A stretch of DNA of 64,000 bases. Source: Ignavibacteriales bacterium. Its GTDB lineage: Bacteria; Bacteroidota; Ignavibacteria; Tepidaquicellales; Tepidaquicellaceae. Every line of letters starts with the position of its first letter. Positions within the stretch are counted from its first letter, which is position 1. The notes under the pieces were generated by a model. It did not search any database and was not told the DNA's origin. It saw only the letters and a program-made list of their open reading frames with translations. The stretch spans positions 1,155,501 to 1,219,500 of the forward strand of contig JACKAC010000001.1 of the NCBI GenBank assembly GCA_020635255.1, written 5' to 3'. Made by a program: the position numbers and the translations under genes. This document shows, one piece after another, positions 7,654 to 16,345 of the stretch.

Positions 7654-7887
7654 ATGCCAAAATTTATTACAATTGAGTGCTTCTGGGAAAGCGGTAAAGA
7701 GCGGGAGGTTACAATTGACTCCGAAAATGTTAGGGGTTTTGATATCTCACCTTCTGAAAAGGATACCTATTATCCAGACAAACCTCCTTATTGTTTACAT
7801 ATCACTGCAGAGCCACAAAAATATTCTGAAGATTTATATTTTCAAACAAAGGAAGATGCGCAAAAAGCAAGAGATTCTCTCACGTAG
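7654..7887 (+). CDS. Small hypothetical protein
   Basis: A 77-residue soluble protein, not recognised, starting MPKFITIECFWESG. It alternates short beta strands and turns and contains DKPPYCLHITAEPQ, with no membrane segment. It follows the preceding accessory gene by 35 bases in the same direction and ends just before a strong bidirectional terminator, so it is probably the last gene of that AT-rich unit. A small protein at the end of such a cassette could be an immunity or accessory factor, but nothing in the sequence shows this. Confidence 0.5.
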   Translation: MPKFITIECFWESGKEREVTIDSENVRGFDISPSEKDTYYPDKPPYCLHITAEPQKYSEDLYFQTKEDAQKARDSLT

Positions 7888-7903
7888 ATTATCTCTAACA
7901 AAA

Positions 7904-7923
7904 AACCCCGCTGACGCGGGGTT
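7904..7923. terminator. Bidirectional terminator between accessory unit and groEL
   Basis: AACCCCGC-TGAC-GCGGGGTT forms an 8-bp GC-rich stem. It is followed rightward by CGTTTTT and preceded by AAAAAA, so it can terminate both the rightward accessory unit and the leftward groES-groEL operon. Confidence 0.8.
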
Positions 7924-7954
7924 CGTTTTTATGGGGTAATACAGTTTTACTTAT

Positions 7955-7978
7955 GGATTCCCACTTCCGTGGGAATGA
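7955..7978. repeat. REP-like palindrome
   Basis: GGATTCCCAC-TTCC-GTGGGAATGA gives an 8-bp hairpin (7957-7964 with 7969-7976) immediately downstream of groEL. It resembles the longer unit at 4604-4646. Confidence 0.5.
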
Positions 7979-7986
7979 CATCGATA

Positions 7987-9621
7987 TTAATACATATCCA
8001 TACCGCCGCCCATTCCGCCCGGAGGCATCATTGGTGCAGCTTCTTTTTCGGGTTTCTCTACGATGGTTGCTTCCGTCATGAGTAGCAGTGAAGCGACTGA
8101 TGCAGCGTTTTCGAGAGCCACGCGTGTTACCTTAGTCGGGTCTATGACGCCGGCTTTCACCAGGTCTTCGTATTCATCGGTAGCAGCGTTGAAGCCGAAG
8201 TTTCCTTCGCCTTCTTTTACTTTGTTAACGACAACGGAGCCTTCGAGACCTGCGTTGTGAACTATCTGCCTGATGGGCTCTTCGATAGCCCTGCGGATTA
8301 TGTCCACGCCGATCTGAATGTCGTGGTTGTCAGCTTTTACTTTATCGAGCTTATTAGCAACGCGGAGAAGAGCAACACCGCCGCCGGGAACTATACCTTC
8401 CTCGACAGCCGCGCGAGTAGCGTGAAGAGCGTCTTCCACACGAGCTTTCTTTTCTTTCATTTCGACTTCGGTAGCAGCACCGATCTTAAGGACCGCGACA
8501 CCGCCGGAGAGCTTAGCAAGGCGCTCCTGGAGCTTTTCTTTGTCGTAGTCTGATGTGGTGTTCTCTACCTGTGCTTTAATTTCTTTGATCCGCTTTTGTA
8601 TCTCTTCGGTCTTGCCTGCGCCTTCGACGATGGTCGTATTGTCCTTGTCGATGACAACGCGCTTAGCGCTTCCTAGATAAGATACGGTCGCGTTTTCGAG
8701 CTTGTAGCCCTGCTCTTCAGAGATAACGGTACCGTCAGTGAGTACAGCGATATCCTGGAGCATAGCTTTTCTCCTGTCGCCGAATCCGGGAGCTTTAACG
8801 GCAGCGACTTTTAGCGTACCGCGGAGCTTATTGACAACGAGAGTAGCGAGCGCTTCGCCCTCTATGTCTTCAGCGATAATAAGGAGAGACTTTCCGCCCT
8901 GCGCAGTTTTTTCGAGGATAGGGAGGAGGTCCTTCATAGTGGAGATCTTCTTATCGTGTATTAGAATGTACGGGTCTTCGAGCTCGGCTTCCATAGTCTC
9001 GGCGTTAGTGACGAAGTAAGGGGAGAGGTAACCGCGGTCGAACTGCATACCTTCAACAACGTCGACCATAGTCTCGGTACCTTTTGCTTCCTCTACAGTG
9101 ATAACACCGTCTTTGCCTACTTTATCCATAGCCTCGGCGATAAGGTCGCCGATGTACTTGTCATTATTAGCTGAGATAGCGCCGACCTGGGCGATCTCTT
9201 TACTTTCTTTGATGTCGTTTGAAATTTCTTTGAGACCTTTTACGAGTTCACCGACAGCAAGGTCGATGCCTCTTTTGATGTCCATCGGGTTAACACCGGA
9301 TGTGACGAATTTGAGGCCTTCGCGGACGATAGCCTGCGCGAGAACGGTAGCAGTAGTAGTACCGTCACCGGCGACGTCGGAAGTCTTGGAAGCGACTTCT
9401 TTAACCATCTGCGCTCCCATATTTTCGACCGGGTCTTCGATCTCGATCTCTTTAGCGACGGTAACACCGTCTTTGGTTACGGTCGGGGCGCCGAACTTTT
9501 TGTCGATGACGACATTGCGTCCTTTCGGTCCGAGAGTAACCTTAACCGCGTTAGCAAGAGTATCGACGCCTTTTTTGAGAGCGTTCCTTGCTTCGCTGTT
9601 AAATTCGATTATTTTTGACAT
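7987..9621 (-). CDS. groEL: Chaperonin GroEL (60 kDa, Hsp60)
   Basis: A 544-residue ATP-dependent chaperonin subunit that forms the 14-mer folding chamber in the cytosol and works with GroES. Family hallmarks are present throughout: the N-terminal LGPKGRNVVIDK, GDGTTTATVLA, the conserved AAVEEGIVPGGG and the C-terminal Gly/Met-rich tail (MMPPGGMGGGMDMY) that lines the cavity floor. Length matches the family norm. It is the second gene of a groES-groEL operon, 48 bases after groES, and is expected to be heat-induced through the CIRCE operator upstream of groES. Codon use appears more GC-rich than the surrounding genes, as often seen for highly expressed genes. Confidence 0.99.
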   Translation of the reverse strand: MSKIIEFNSEARNALKKGVDTLANAVKVTLGPKGRNVVIDKKFGAPTVTKDGVTVAKEIEIEDPVENMGAQMVKEVASKTSDVAGDGTTTATVLAQAIVREGLKFVTSGVNPMDIKRGIDLAVGELVKGLKEISNDIKESKEIAQVGAISANNDKYIGDLIAEAMDKVGKDGVITVEEAKGTETMVDVVEGMQFDRGYLSPYFVTNAETMEAELEDPYILIHDKKISTMKDLLPILEKTAQGGKSLLIIAEDIEGEALATLVVNKLRGTLKVAAVKAPGFGDRRKAMLQDIAVLTDGTVISEEQGYKLENATVSYLGSAKRVVIDKDNTTIVEGAGKTEEIQKRIKEIKAQVENTTSDYDKEKLQERLAKLSGGVAVLKIGAATEVEMKEKKARVEDALHATRAAVEEGIVPGGGVALLRVANKLDKVKADNHDIQIGVDIIRRAIEEPIRQIVHNAGLEGSVVVNKVKEGEGNFGFNAATDEYEDLVKAGVIDPTKVTRVALENAASVASLLLMTEATIVEKPEKEAAPMMPPGGMGGGMDMY

Positions 9622-9669
9622 AATATTATAATTAAAATTTTAAAATTAAAATTGTTAATTGTCGTGTAT

Positions 9670-9954
9670 CTAGATGATAGCATACACATCAGATTCTCTC
9701 ATAATGAGATATTCAACGTTATCTATAGTGATTTCAGTACCGGAGTATTTACCGTAAAGTACTTTATCGCCGACTTTGAGCTCCATTGGAATTGATTTTC
9801 CATCCTCGGTTACTTTTCCGCTTCCGACCGCAACGATCTCGCCTTTCATAGGCTTTTCTTTTGCAGTGTCGGGGATAATGATACCGGAGGATGTGGTCTC
9901 TTCAGCCTCCATCGGCTTAACGAGAATTCTGTCCTGAAGTGGTTTTAGGTTCAT
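9670..9954 (-). CDS. groES: Co-chaperonin GroES (10 kDa)
   Basis: A 94-residue protein, normal for GroES, that caps the GroEL ring as a heptamer. The start (MNLKPLQDRILVKPMEAEE), the mobile loop region (TTSSGIIIPDTAKEKPMKG) and the C-terminal strand (EYLIMRESDVYAII) are all conserved. It is the first gene of the groES-groEL operon and lies directly downstream of a CIRCE operator, so repression by HrcA at normal temperature is expected. Confidence 0.98.
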   Translation of the reverse strand: MNLKPLQDRILVKPMEAEETTSSGIIIPDTAKEKPMKGEIVAVGSGKVTEDGKSIPMELKVGDKVLYGKYSGTEITIDNVEYLIMRESDVYAII

Positions 9955-9993
9955 TTTTTAATATATGTTTAATTAATAAGATGATTATAGTTA

Positions 9994-10020
9994 TTAGCAC
10001 TTATTATAACAGAGTGCTAA
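9994..10020 (-). promoter_or_regulatory. CIRCE operator (HrcA binding site)
   Basis: Read on the plus strand: TTAGCACTT, a 9-base spacer, GAGTGCTAA. This differs from the classical CIRCE inverted repeat TTAGCACTC-N9-GAGTGCTAA at a single base. It sits about 40 bases upstream of the groES start. On the minus strand the spacer holds TATAAT, so the repressor would cover the promoter. The hrcA gene itself is not in the window. Confidence 0.93.
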
Positions 10021-10165
10021 AATAATAAGTTTCATTTTTTAATGCAATGCAGGAAAAGGGTAGAGTGGGGGAATTTTTGGGGGAAGGGGTATGGATAAAG
10101 GGGAAATCCGGGTCGCACTTACGTGCGTGAGAATGGGTTGATCTTAAGAATTATGATATTGTTAT

Positions 10166-10595
10166 GTACTTTTGACCGCGCAAAAGTACCCCCGTAGGGG
10201 CAGGCAAAGGGCGCGGCTTAATGGAAATTGTTGATTTCTTCTTTTGCTGACCAATTTGGGTTATGTTATTTCTTCTTTTGCTTGCCCAAAAGAAGAAAAA
10301 GATCAAGGCCGCTAGTGTAAATTATTGCCTTCGGCGACTTCTTTTGCTTGCCCAAAAGAAGCAAAAGGCAGCCTTACGTAAATTGCCTAAAATTATTTCG
10401 TTCAATGCTACGGCAAAAAAACTCGTCCGCTATGGCGGACTCAGACAGTTTTTGCCGCTCGTTTTCCCGATAAAATCGGGAAGAACGACGCATTTCACTC
10501 ATAATTTCTTGACGGCAATTTCCATATGGCCTTGAAACCCGCCTTCGGGCGGGTTATGGTTAGCGGGAATTCTAAACGACGATTTCCATAATGCC
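10166..10595. repeat. Palindromic intergenic element, copy 3
   Basis: Fills most of the gene-free interval 10021-10700. It starts with the hairpin GTACTTTTG-ACCGCG-CAAAAGTAC (10166-10189), identical to copy 2. The left terminus GGCTTAATGGAAATTG (10215-10230) pairs with an internal CAATTTCCATATGGCC (10516-10531) and with a distal CGATTTCCATAATGCC (10580-10595), so the right end seems duplicated. Between them are two CTTCTTTTG...CAAAAGAAG hairpins and a GGACTCAGACAG core related to the other copies. The rest of the interval (10021-10165 and 10596-10700) shows no gene. Confidence 0.6.
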
Positions 10596-10700
10596 GTTTT
10601 GAATCACTCCACGAGTCGAGGACTCGATGAGTCATAGACCAATGGCGGGTATGGGTACGCCTACGATTTATATATAGCCGTATTGGGGATGAATAGATAC

Positions 10701-10958
10701 TTACTTAGATCTCCATTCGAATTCTTTGAATGCCTTCGAAAATTCATCGACTTTATCCATTATCTTATCAGTATTAGAAAAGGTCTTACTGATCACGATC
10801 ATCAGAGTACCCTGGACCAGAGAAAAATACATTAGTGAAATAGCCACATAAACATTTAGTCCTTCATTATAACGGTTTTTGGAAAAAAGGATCAATATTC
10901 CCATAATGCCACCGACAATATAGGTAAAGATGCCGAGGGTTTTAAGTAAGTTTCCCAT
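10701..10958 (-). CDS. Small membrane protein of unknown function
   Basis: Taken from the internal ATG (MGNLLKTLGIFTYIVGG), giving 85 residues. The longer frame up to 11072 adds a Cys/Phe/Tyr-rich N-terminus with no gene-like character. The protein has two hydrophobic segments (residues about 5-25 and 35-58: TYIVGGIMGILILF, VYVAISLMYFSLVQGTLMIVI) and a polar C-terminal helix (DKIMDKVDEFSKAFKEFEW). No family is recognised. It is divergent from the VWA gene. Confidence 0.55.
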   Translation of the reverse strand: MGNLLKTLGIFTYIVGGIMGILILFSKNRYNEGLNVYVAISLMYFSLVQGTLMIVISKTFSNTDKIMDKVDEFSKAFKEFEWRSK

Positions 10959-11100
10959 AATTAATAATTTTGGTTTGATTAGGTAGTTTGTTGTGATGAA
11001 ATATAGGAAATTTTTTGAAATAAAATAATCATAAAGGGAACATAATGCCCCACAGCGGAGTAATAAAATCAAGGAATTAACCTAAATCAAATCAATAAAG

Positions 11101-12576
11101 ATGAGAAAGAGCAACGACTACTCACAAAGTAATTTCGTCCGCAACTACTTTCTCGTTATTTTGTCGGTGGTGTTCGTGTTTTCGCTAATGATACTGACCA
11201 TCAACAAGGTAACGGGAAGCGGTAATAATTTCATTGGAAAGCTTGGAAAGACGCTTTTAATTCCTAAGGAAGCAGGTAGGAATAGCGGTCATATCCAGAT
11301 GGATATGCGTTTGAATAACAACTACTATTACGACGAGAAGAATGGGCAGGTATATCTATACCTGGATATAAAAGCCGACAACATCGAAGTGTCTAATGAG
11401 GACAGGACACCGATGAACCTCTCGATCGTTGTAGATAGAAGCGGTTCGATGAATAGTTCGAATAAGCTGGGCTATGTGAAGGAGGCAGTGAATTACATTC
11501 TCGACGAGTTGAATTACGATGATTATGTTTCCATAGTAACGTATGATGACTATGTGGACGTATTACAGAAGTCTTCGCAGATGGAGAGCCGTTACGATCT
11601 AAAGGATAAAGTGAACAGGCTGGAGTCCGGCGGATATACAAATCTCAGCGGCGGAATGCTGGAGGGATTCGACCAGGTGAAGGATACTTACAGAAGCGGT
11701 TACGTGAACAGAGTGCTCTTGCTCTCCGATGGAATTGCGAACAGGGGAATCACTGAAGTTTACAAGCTAAAGGATCTGGTGAAAGAAAAGAACTACCGCG
11801 ACGGTATAGTCCTTTCTACTTTTGGTGTAGGAAGTGATTTTAATGAGGACCTGATGAGTTCGATAGCCGATTACGGCAGAGGAAATTATTACTTCATTAA
11901 CAATCCGGAAAGGATACCGAGAATATTTGCCGAGGAACTCAGGGGCATCAGTACATTAGCAGGGCAGAACGCAAAGGTTAAGATACAATTTCCGGCAGAT
12001 TATTTCAGATTGAATAAGGTTTTCGGTTACCCGTATGATGCAGAGGGAAGCAGTGTAACAATAGATTTTAAAGATATATTCGCGGGAGAAAGAAAGACCG
12101 TGCTATTGAAATTCGACGTGATCAAAAAATCAAGCAAGCACCAGAAGTTCTATGCCGATCTTCAATATAACGATGCGACCGAAAACGGCAGATGGGTGAC
12201 CGATTACCAGGACGTTTCAATAACTCCTACGGAGAGTGCGTCGATATACAGGGATAACTTCGATGAAGAGGTTCAGCAACAGGTAGCGATGTTCGAGGCT
12301 AACGAGATAATGGAAGAGGCAATGAAGCTTACAGACGAGGGCAGGTATGACGATGCAAGAGCAAGACTTCAGACGGGCAGGGATGAGATCCAGCAGGAGT
12401 TTGGAGAACTGGCGCCTTCACCGGAGATGAACAGGCAGATGGAAAGTCTTGATAAGTATGAAAAGGACCTCGACGGAGTAGAGAATAAGACAGAGGAAGA
12501 GAGAAGTACTATGCAGAAGTCAGCAAAGTATGATAATTATAATATAAGAAAGGGTAAAGAGGAGCAGGACGAGTAG
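11101..12576 (+). CDS. Membrane-anchored von Willebrand factor A domain protein
   Basis: A 491-residue protein with one N-terminal membrane anchor (residues about 14-36), then a VWA domain at about 105-290. A complete MIDAS metal site is visible: DRSGS at 112-116, the downstream Thr in GGYTNLSGG, and the Asp of LLSDGIANRG. A beta-rich segment follows, then a helical C-terminus (EEVQQQVAMFEANEIMEEAMK; KYEKDLDGVENKTEEERS). VWA proteins bind ligands or partner proteins through the metal and are often envelope exposed, so this one probably sits in the periplasm tethered to the inner membrane. No MoxR ATPase or other usual partner is adjacent. Two hairpin terminators follow it. Confidence 0.85.
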   Translation: MRKSNDYSQSNFVRNYFLVILSVVFVFSLMILTINKVTGSGNNFIGKLGKTLLIPKEAGRNSGHIQMDMRLNNNYYYDEKNGQVYLYLDIKADNIEVSNEDRTPMNLSIVVDRSGSMNSSNKLGYVKEAVNYILDELNYDDYVSIVTYDDYVDVLQKSSQMESRYDLKDKVNRLESGGYTNLSGGMLEGFDQVKDTYRSGYVNRVLLLSDGIANRGITEVYKLKDLVKEKNYRDGIVLSTFGVGSDFNEDLMSSIADYGRGNYYFINNPERIPRIFAEELRGISTLAGQNAKVKIQFPADYFRLNKVFGYPYDAEGSSVTIDFKDIFAGERKTVLLKFDVIKKSSKHQKFYADLQYNDATENGRWVTDYQDVSITPTESASIYRDNFDEEVQQQVAMFEANEIMEEAMKLTDEGRYDDARARLQTGRDEIQQEFGELAPSPEMNRQMESLDKYEKDLDGVENKTEEERSTMQKSAKYDNYNIRKGKEEQDE

Positions 12577-12595
12577 CCTGTGACCTCACAACCTT

Positions 12596-12691
12596 CGCCC
12601 CTCTTACAGCTAACGAAGAGGGGCGTTAGATTTGATTTATTCTTTACTTACTTTATTAAGGAGATCTTGCACCGGGGCAAGGTCTCCTTTT
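12596..12691 (+). terminator. Two tandem terminator hairpins after the VWA gene
   Basis: The first hairpin is CGCCCCTCTT...AAGAGGGGCG (12596-12625). The second is AAGGAGATCTTGC...GCAAGGTCTCCTT (12658-12689, with a short bulge), followed by TTT. The second has the better U-tract. Confidence 0.7.
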
Positions 12692-12762
12692 AAATTGTGC
12701 TTGCACCTCTTCGAGGAACGCTTCGAAGCCGTGAAATTCTTAACGCCGATTTCCATAATGGC
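12692..12762. repeat. Truncated palindromic intergenic element, copy 4
   Basis: Only the right-hand end is evident: CTTCGAGG...CGCTTCGAAG followed by CGATTTCCATAATGGC (12747-12762). That 16-mer is almost identical to the right termini of copies 1 and 3. No left terminus is visible, because the strong terminator directly precedes it. Confidence 0.45.
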
Positions 12763-12827
12763 GTTTCTTTTCTATAATGATAATATATTCTGATAAAGAT
12801 AATTCGTATATTATAATAAAAATAATT

Positions 12828-13094
12828 ATGAGCGAATACTGCGGGCATTTTACGGGTGAAGATCTTAAGACAGCAAAGGCATACGAGTGCGAGGAGTGCG
12901 TGAAGACAGGCGACACATGGGTGCATTTAAGGACGTGCCAGACATGCGGGGCGACGCTTTGCTGTGATAACTCACCAAACAGGCACATGACAAAACATGC
13001 GAACGAAATGGGACACCCGGTTGTGATATCGTCTGAACCGGATGAATACTGGGCTTATTGTTATCCAGATGATATGTTTATGAGATATAGATAG
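12828..13094 (+). CDS. UBP-type zinc finger protein
   Basis: An 88-residue protein built almost entirely of a UBP-type (ZnF-UBP) zinc finger: CxxC in YECEECVKTG, then CQTCGATLCC, followed by the His-rich NRHMTKHANEMGHPV. In eukaryotes this domain binds the C-terminus of ubiquitin; stand-alone bacterial versions exist and their ligand is unknown. The start is the ATG preceding SEYCGHF; an upstream ATG would add an Ile/Tyr-rich tail derived from AT-rich spacer. It is convergent with the DUF922-like gene and appears monocistronic. Confidence 0.85.
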   Translation: MSEYCGHFTGEDLKTAKAYECEECVKTGDTWVHLRTCQTCGATLCCDNSPNRHMTKHANEMGHPVVISSEPDEYWAYCYPDDMFMRYR

Positions 13095-13113
13095 AAGATC
13101 CTACAATAAGTAG

Positions 13114-13677
13114 TTATTTACAAGTTTCAGGTAAATCGTACGAACGATCTTTTCTTCCATGGTCTGTGGTATCGTCTAACTCTTTGGTCTTGTCATCCAG
13201 CTCAACGTTATACTCTTCAATAATTTTTTCTAAATCCGATATAGATGTTCGCGGTGATTTTTTCGATAATTCATTTTCTAATTTTGTCAATAGATCATCG
13301 AGAATTTGTTGATGCTCTTTTTCGTGTTCCTCCAGATACCCAATCTCTTTATCATATATTTCCTGGCATTCTTTGGGTTGACTAGATGCTTCAATCCATT
13401 TAGGCAGGATGATACGATATTTAGGGATCAGAGTAATGAGGTAAATAGAATCGCCTTTGTTGTAATATTTCCACTCAACATTTCCACTCCAGTCGCCGGG
13501 TAATTTATCCCGAAGATTAACAAAGAATGACTTTAGGTTTGAGAAATTCACTCCTTTCGTGTCGGTAGATCCGCTTGCAGATGAAACAGTAACTTTTATT
13601 TGTGCTGTTATGACATCTTGCATAAAAAATAATGAAAAAATTACTATAAATAGTAAAATTAATGTCTTCATGATCAT
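13114..13677 (-). CDS. Secreted DUF922-like putative zinc-dependent peptidase
   Basis: A 187-residue protein with an N-terminal signal peptide (LILLFIVIFSLFFMQDVITAQ). The centre holds EYLEEHEKEHQQI-like sequence (precisely YLEEHEKEHQQI), giving an HExxH zinc motif followed by xxI as in DUF922 proteins. These are predicted metallopeptidases, with little experimental evidence known to me. The preceding beta-rich part (WKYYNKGDSIYLITLIP) also suits that family. The C-terminus is a charged helix. It stands alone between convergent and codirectional neighbours. The family assignment rests on the motif and its context only, so moderate confidence. Confidence 0.5.
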   Translation of the reverse strand: MIMKTLILLFIVIFSLFFMQDVITAQIKVTVSSASGSTDTKGVNFSNLKSFFVNLRDKLPGDWSGNVEWKYYNKGDSIYLITLIPKYRIILPKWIEASSQPKECQEIYDKEIGYLEEHEKEHQQILDDLLTKLENELSKKSPRTSISDLEKIIEEYNVELDDKTKELDDTTDHGRKDRSYDLPETCK

Positions 13678-13815
13678 TGATTTTAGTTTTGAATTAAAAA
13701 TTTGATAAGAAGGAAGAGGTGCTTTATAGTAAAATAATATTAAGGAAAAATCAAAGAAATTTTTTTCAAAAAGTATTGGTTTGTAAATTCCTAATTAAAG
13801 GATAGTTGGAGAGTT

Positions 13816-14853
13816 TTATGAATCTTTCCGATTGAGAATCTCTTTGATTATTCTCTCGCCGTGTTCGATGGAGTTTTCGATGAAGAGTTTATCGGTTTCC
13901 ATACCGCCGAGTATGACGCCGGCGTAGAATATCCCGGGTTTGCTGGATTCAAGGGTATCGCGGTTAAATACGGGCATGTTGTCCTTCACTTCAAGACCGA
14001 TCTTTTCCAGGAAAGTAAAATCGGGTTTATAGCCGGTCATTGCAAAGACGAAGTCATTCGGTATCGTGATTTCGCCCTCCGGAGTTAGAATTACCAATTC
14101 CTTTTCCTTGACTTCTTTTACTGTCGAGTTGAAATATGCTTTGATAGAGCCTTCCTTAATGCGGTTCTCTATGTCGGGACGCACCCAGTATTTCACACCT
14201 TTCTTGAGCTCAGGTTCGCGAATAACCATTGTAACGTTAGCACCGGTGCGGTATGTTTCCAGCGCGACATCGACGGCTGAGTTGCCCGCGCCAATGACGG
14301 CGACGTTTTGGTAAGCGTACGGGTGGGCTTCATCGAAGTAGTGCCTGACCTTAGGCAGGTCTTCACCGGGGACATCCATTGTAACTGCATAGTCATAGAA
14401 GCCGGTTGCTATGATAATGTATTTTGTAATGTATGAGTGATTGTTTGTTTTTACTACGTAGCCATCCGATAGGTCGATGGATTTCATCATTGTAAATTTT
14501 TCGCCGCCGAGTGTGATCGTTTCGCCTTCTTTTGCGGTTACATGTTTAACACCCTTTATGGATTCCACAGTTTCGTAGGTGTGAATGTTAAGTTTGTAAG
14601 AATCGGCGACACGGCGGTAATATTCGAGCGCTTCACGGCGTGTAGGTTTCATTCCGTGTGATACGAAAGGCACCCCGCCGAGTTCGAGCCTCTCCGACGT
14701 GGAGAAGAACGTCATATTAGTAGGGTAGTGGAAGATCGAATTAACGATACAGCCTTTCTCGATAATGAGATAGCTAAGCCCTTTCTTTTCGGCTTCGATA
14801 CCGCATGCAAGCCCGATGGGACCCGCTCCTATTATTATAATGTCATATTGCAC
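13816..14853 (-). CDS. ypdA: YpdA-family putative bacillithiol disulfide reductase
   Basis: A 345-residue flavoprotein with two Rossmann motifs: FAD-binding IIGAGPIGLACGIEAEK at the N-terminus and NADPH-binding VIGAGNSAVDVALE near residue 185. The YpdA-type stretch FHYPTNMTFFSTSERLELGGVPF follows the first. YpdA/Bdr reduces bacillithiol disulfide with NADPH to maintain the low-molecular-weight thiol pool in the cytosol, so its presence suggests that the organism uses bacillithiol. It overlaps the 3' end of pyk upstream by 11 bases, implying cotranscription and coupling with pyruvate kinase. Confidence 0.85.
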   Translation of the reverse strand: MQYDIIIIGAGPIGLACGIEAEKKGLSYLIIEKGCIVNSIFHYPTNMTFFSTSERLELGGVPFVSHGMKPTRREALEYYRRVADSYKLNIHTYETVESIKGVKHVTAKEGETITLGGEKFTMMKSIDLSDGYVVKTNNHSYITKYIIIATGFYDYAVTMDVPGEDLPKVRHYFDEAHPYAYQNVAVIGAGNSAVDVALETYRTGANVTMVIREPELKKGVKYWVRPDIENRIKEGSIKAYFNSTVKEVKEKELVILTPEGEITIPNDFVFAMTGYKPDFTFLEKIGLEVKDNMPVFNRDTLESSKPGIFYAGVILGGMETDKLFIENSIEHGERIIKEILNRKDS

Positions 14854-16279
14854 TTACGGAAATATTATTTGCAGATTCACCTTCTGCGAGAGGTAATGAA
14901 GAAACGATAATAACCCTGTCACCTGCGTTAAGAATTTTGTGATCGCGAATCTTCTCACGTATTTGATGCAGGACCGCGTTATACTCCTCCCGTCCGTCCT
15001 CGTCTTTTTTAATCAGCAATGACTCGACACCCCAGATGAGTTTGAAATACCTTATCACCGACATGTTAAAAGTTGCGGCAATGATCTGCGCGCCCGGGCG
15101 GTGATTCGATAAAAGCAGGGGAGTTTTCCCAGTGTGTGTTATGCATATGATAGCCTTTGCATTAAGGCGCGCGGCTATTTCGGATGCTGAGTTAGCAATC
15201 GTATGCAATGTATTTTCCGGAGAATCTTCAACGAAAAGCTCCTGGAAGTAGGACGATTTTTTAATTGTCTCGGTGCGGAGGATGATCTTTTTCATCATCT
15301 CGACCGACTCAATAGGGTATGCCCCGGTGGAAGTTTCACCGGACAGCATTACGCAGTCGGTGCCGTCGAGGATGGCGTTAGCGATGTCGGACGCTTCAGC
15401 ACGGGTCGGAATCGGCTGTTCTATCATCGAGTCGAGCATTTGCGTAGCGGTAATTACAGGTCGTATCTTTTCGTTGCATTTGCGTATGATCATTTTCTGC
15501 AGGACGGGGACTTCCTCTGTGGAAAGTTCCACACCCAGATCACCCCGCGCGACCATAACAAGGTCTGATGCTTCAATGATAGAATCAATGTTATCGATTG
15601 CCTCACGGCGTTCTATTTTGGCAATAATGGGAACCTTCTTACCCTTTTCTTCAATGAGCGAGCGCAGATAATAGATATCATCGGCGCTTCTCACAAAACT
15701 CATTGCAATAAAATCGACATTATGTTCGAGGCCGAATTCGAGGTCTTTTTTATCTTTCTCTGTTAGAGAATGTAACTTGATATCGGTGTCGGGAAGGTTC
15801 AGTCCTTTATTTTCTTTTAGTATGCCCCCTCTAACCACTTCGCAGTGGATGCAATTGCTATCCGGTTCATTTGAAAGGACTTTAAGTTCCAGAGTGCCGT
15901 CATCTATAAGAACAGGATGATCCTTTTTAAGATCGTTGATGATGCCGGAGTAGTTAGTGGATATTCTTTCATGATTTCCAATGACCTGATCAGCGCATAT
16001 ATTAATTTTATCACCTTTATTGATCTCAAGTTGTCCGTTTTCGAGCTTACCAATGCGAATCTTTGGACCGCCGAGGTCCTGAATGATCGCGACCATTTTA
16101 TGGAGCCTGTCGCATACGGTTCGGATGTTATTAATATAGCTCAGATGCTGTTCATGGTTGCCGTGTGAGAAATTCAGACGCGCACCGTCCATACCGGCAG
16201 TGATGAGCGCTTCTATTTTTTCTTCGATTTCTACTGCAGGACCTATCGTACAGATTATTTTGGTCTTTTTATATATCAA
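14843..16279 (-). CDS. pyk: Pyruvate kinase
   Basis: A 478-residue glycolytic enzyme that converts phosphoenolpyruvate and ADP to pyruvate and ATP. It has the N-terminal TKIICTIGPAVE, the substrate loop GMDGARLNFSHG, the active-site segment IIAKIERREAIDNID, the metal-binding MVARGDLGVEL and the LSGETSTGAYPIESVEMM signature, then the C-terminal allosteric domain. Length is normal for bacterial type II enzymes. It is the first gene of a two-gene unit with ypdA and is divergent from the SDR gene; a 66-base AT-rich gap must hold both promoters. Confidence 0.97.
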   Translation of the reverse strand: MIYKKTKIICTIGPAVEIEEKIEALITAGMDGARLNFSHGNHEQHLSYINNIRTVCDRLHKMVAIIQDLGGPKIRIGKLENGQLEINKGDKINICADQVIGNHERISTNYSGIINDLKKDHPVLIDDGTLELKVLSNEPDSNCIHCEVVRGGILKENKGLNLPDTDIKLHSLTEKDKKDLEFGLEHNVDFIAMSFVRSADDIYYLRSLIEEKGKKVPIIAKIERREAIDNIDSIIEASDLVMVARGDLGVELSTEEVPVLQKMIIRKCNEKIRPVITATQMLDSMIEQPIPTRAEASDIANAILDGTDCVMLSGETSTGAYPIESVEMMKKIILRTETIKKSSYFQELFVEDSPENTLHTIANSASEIAARLNAKAIICITHTGKTPLLLSNHRPGAQIIAATFNMSVIRYFKLIWGVESLLIKKDEDGREEYNAVLHQIREKIRDHKILNAGDRVIIVSSLPLAEGESANNISVSAI

Positions 16280-16345
16280 TTTTATTAGAATTATTTCATT
16301 TTCATAAAATATTCATAAATTATACTTAATTAAAGTTAGTTATAC

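Noticed and set aside
9098..9631. Rightward open frame of 177 codons.
   Set aside because: Antisense shadow of groEL with Ser/Thr-rich composition and no domain.
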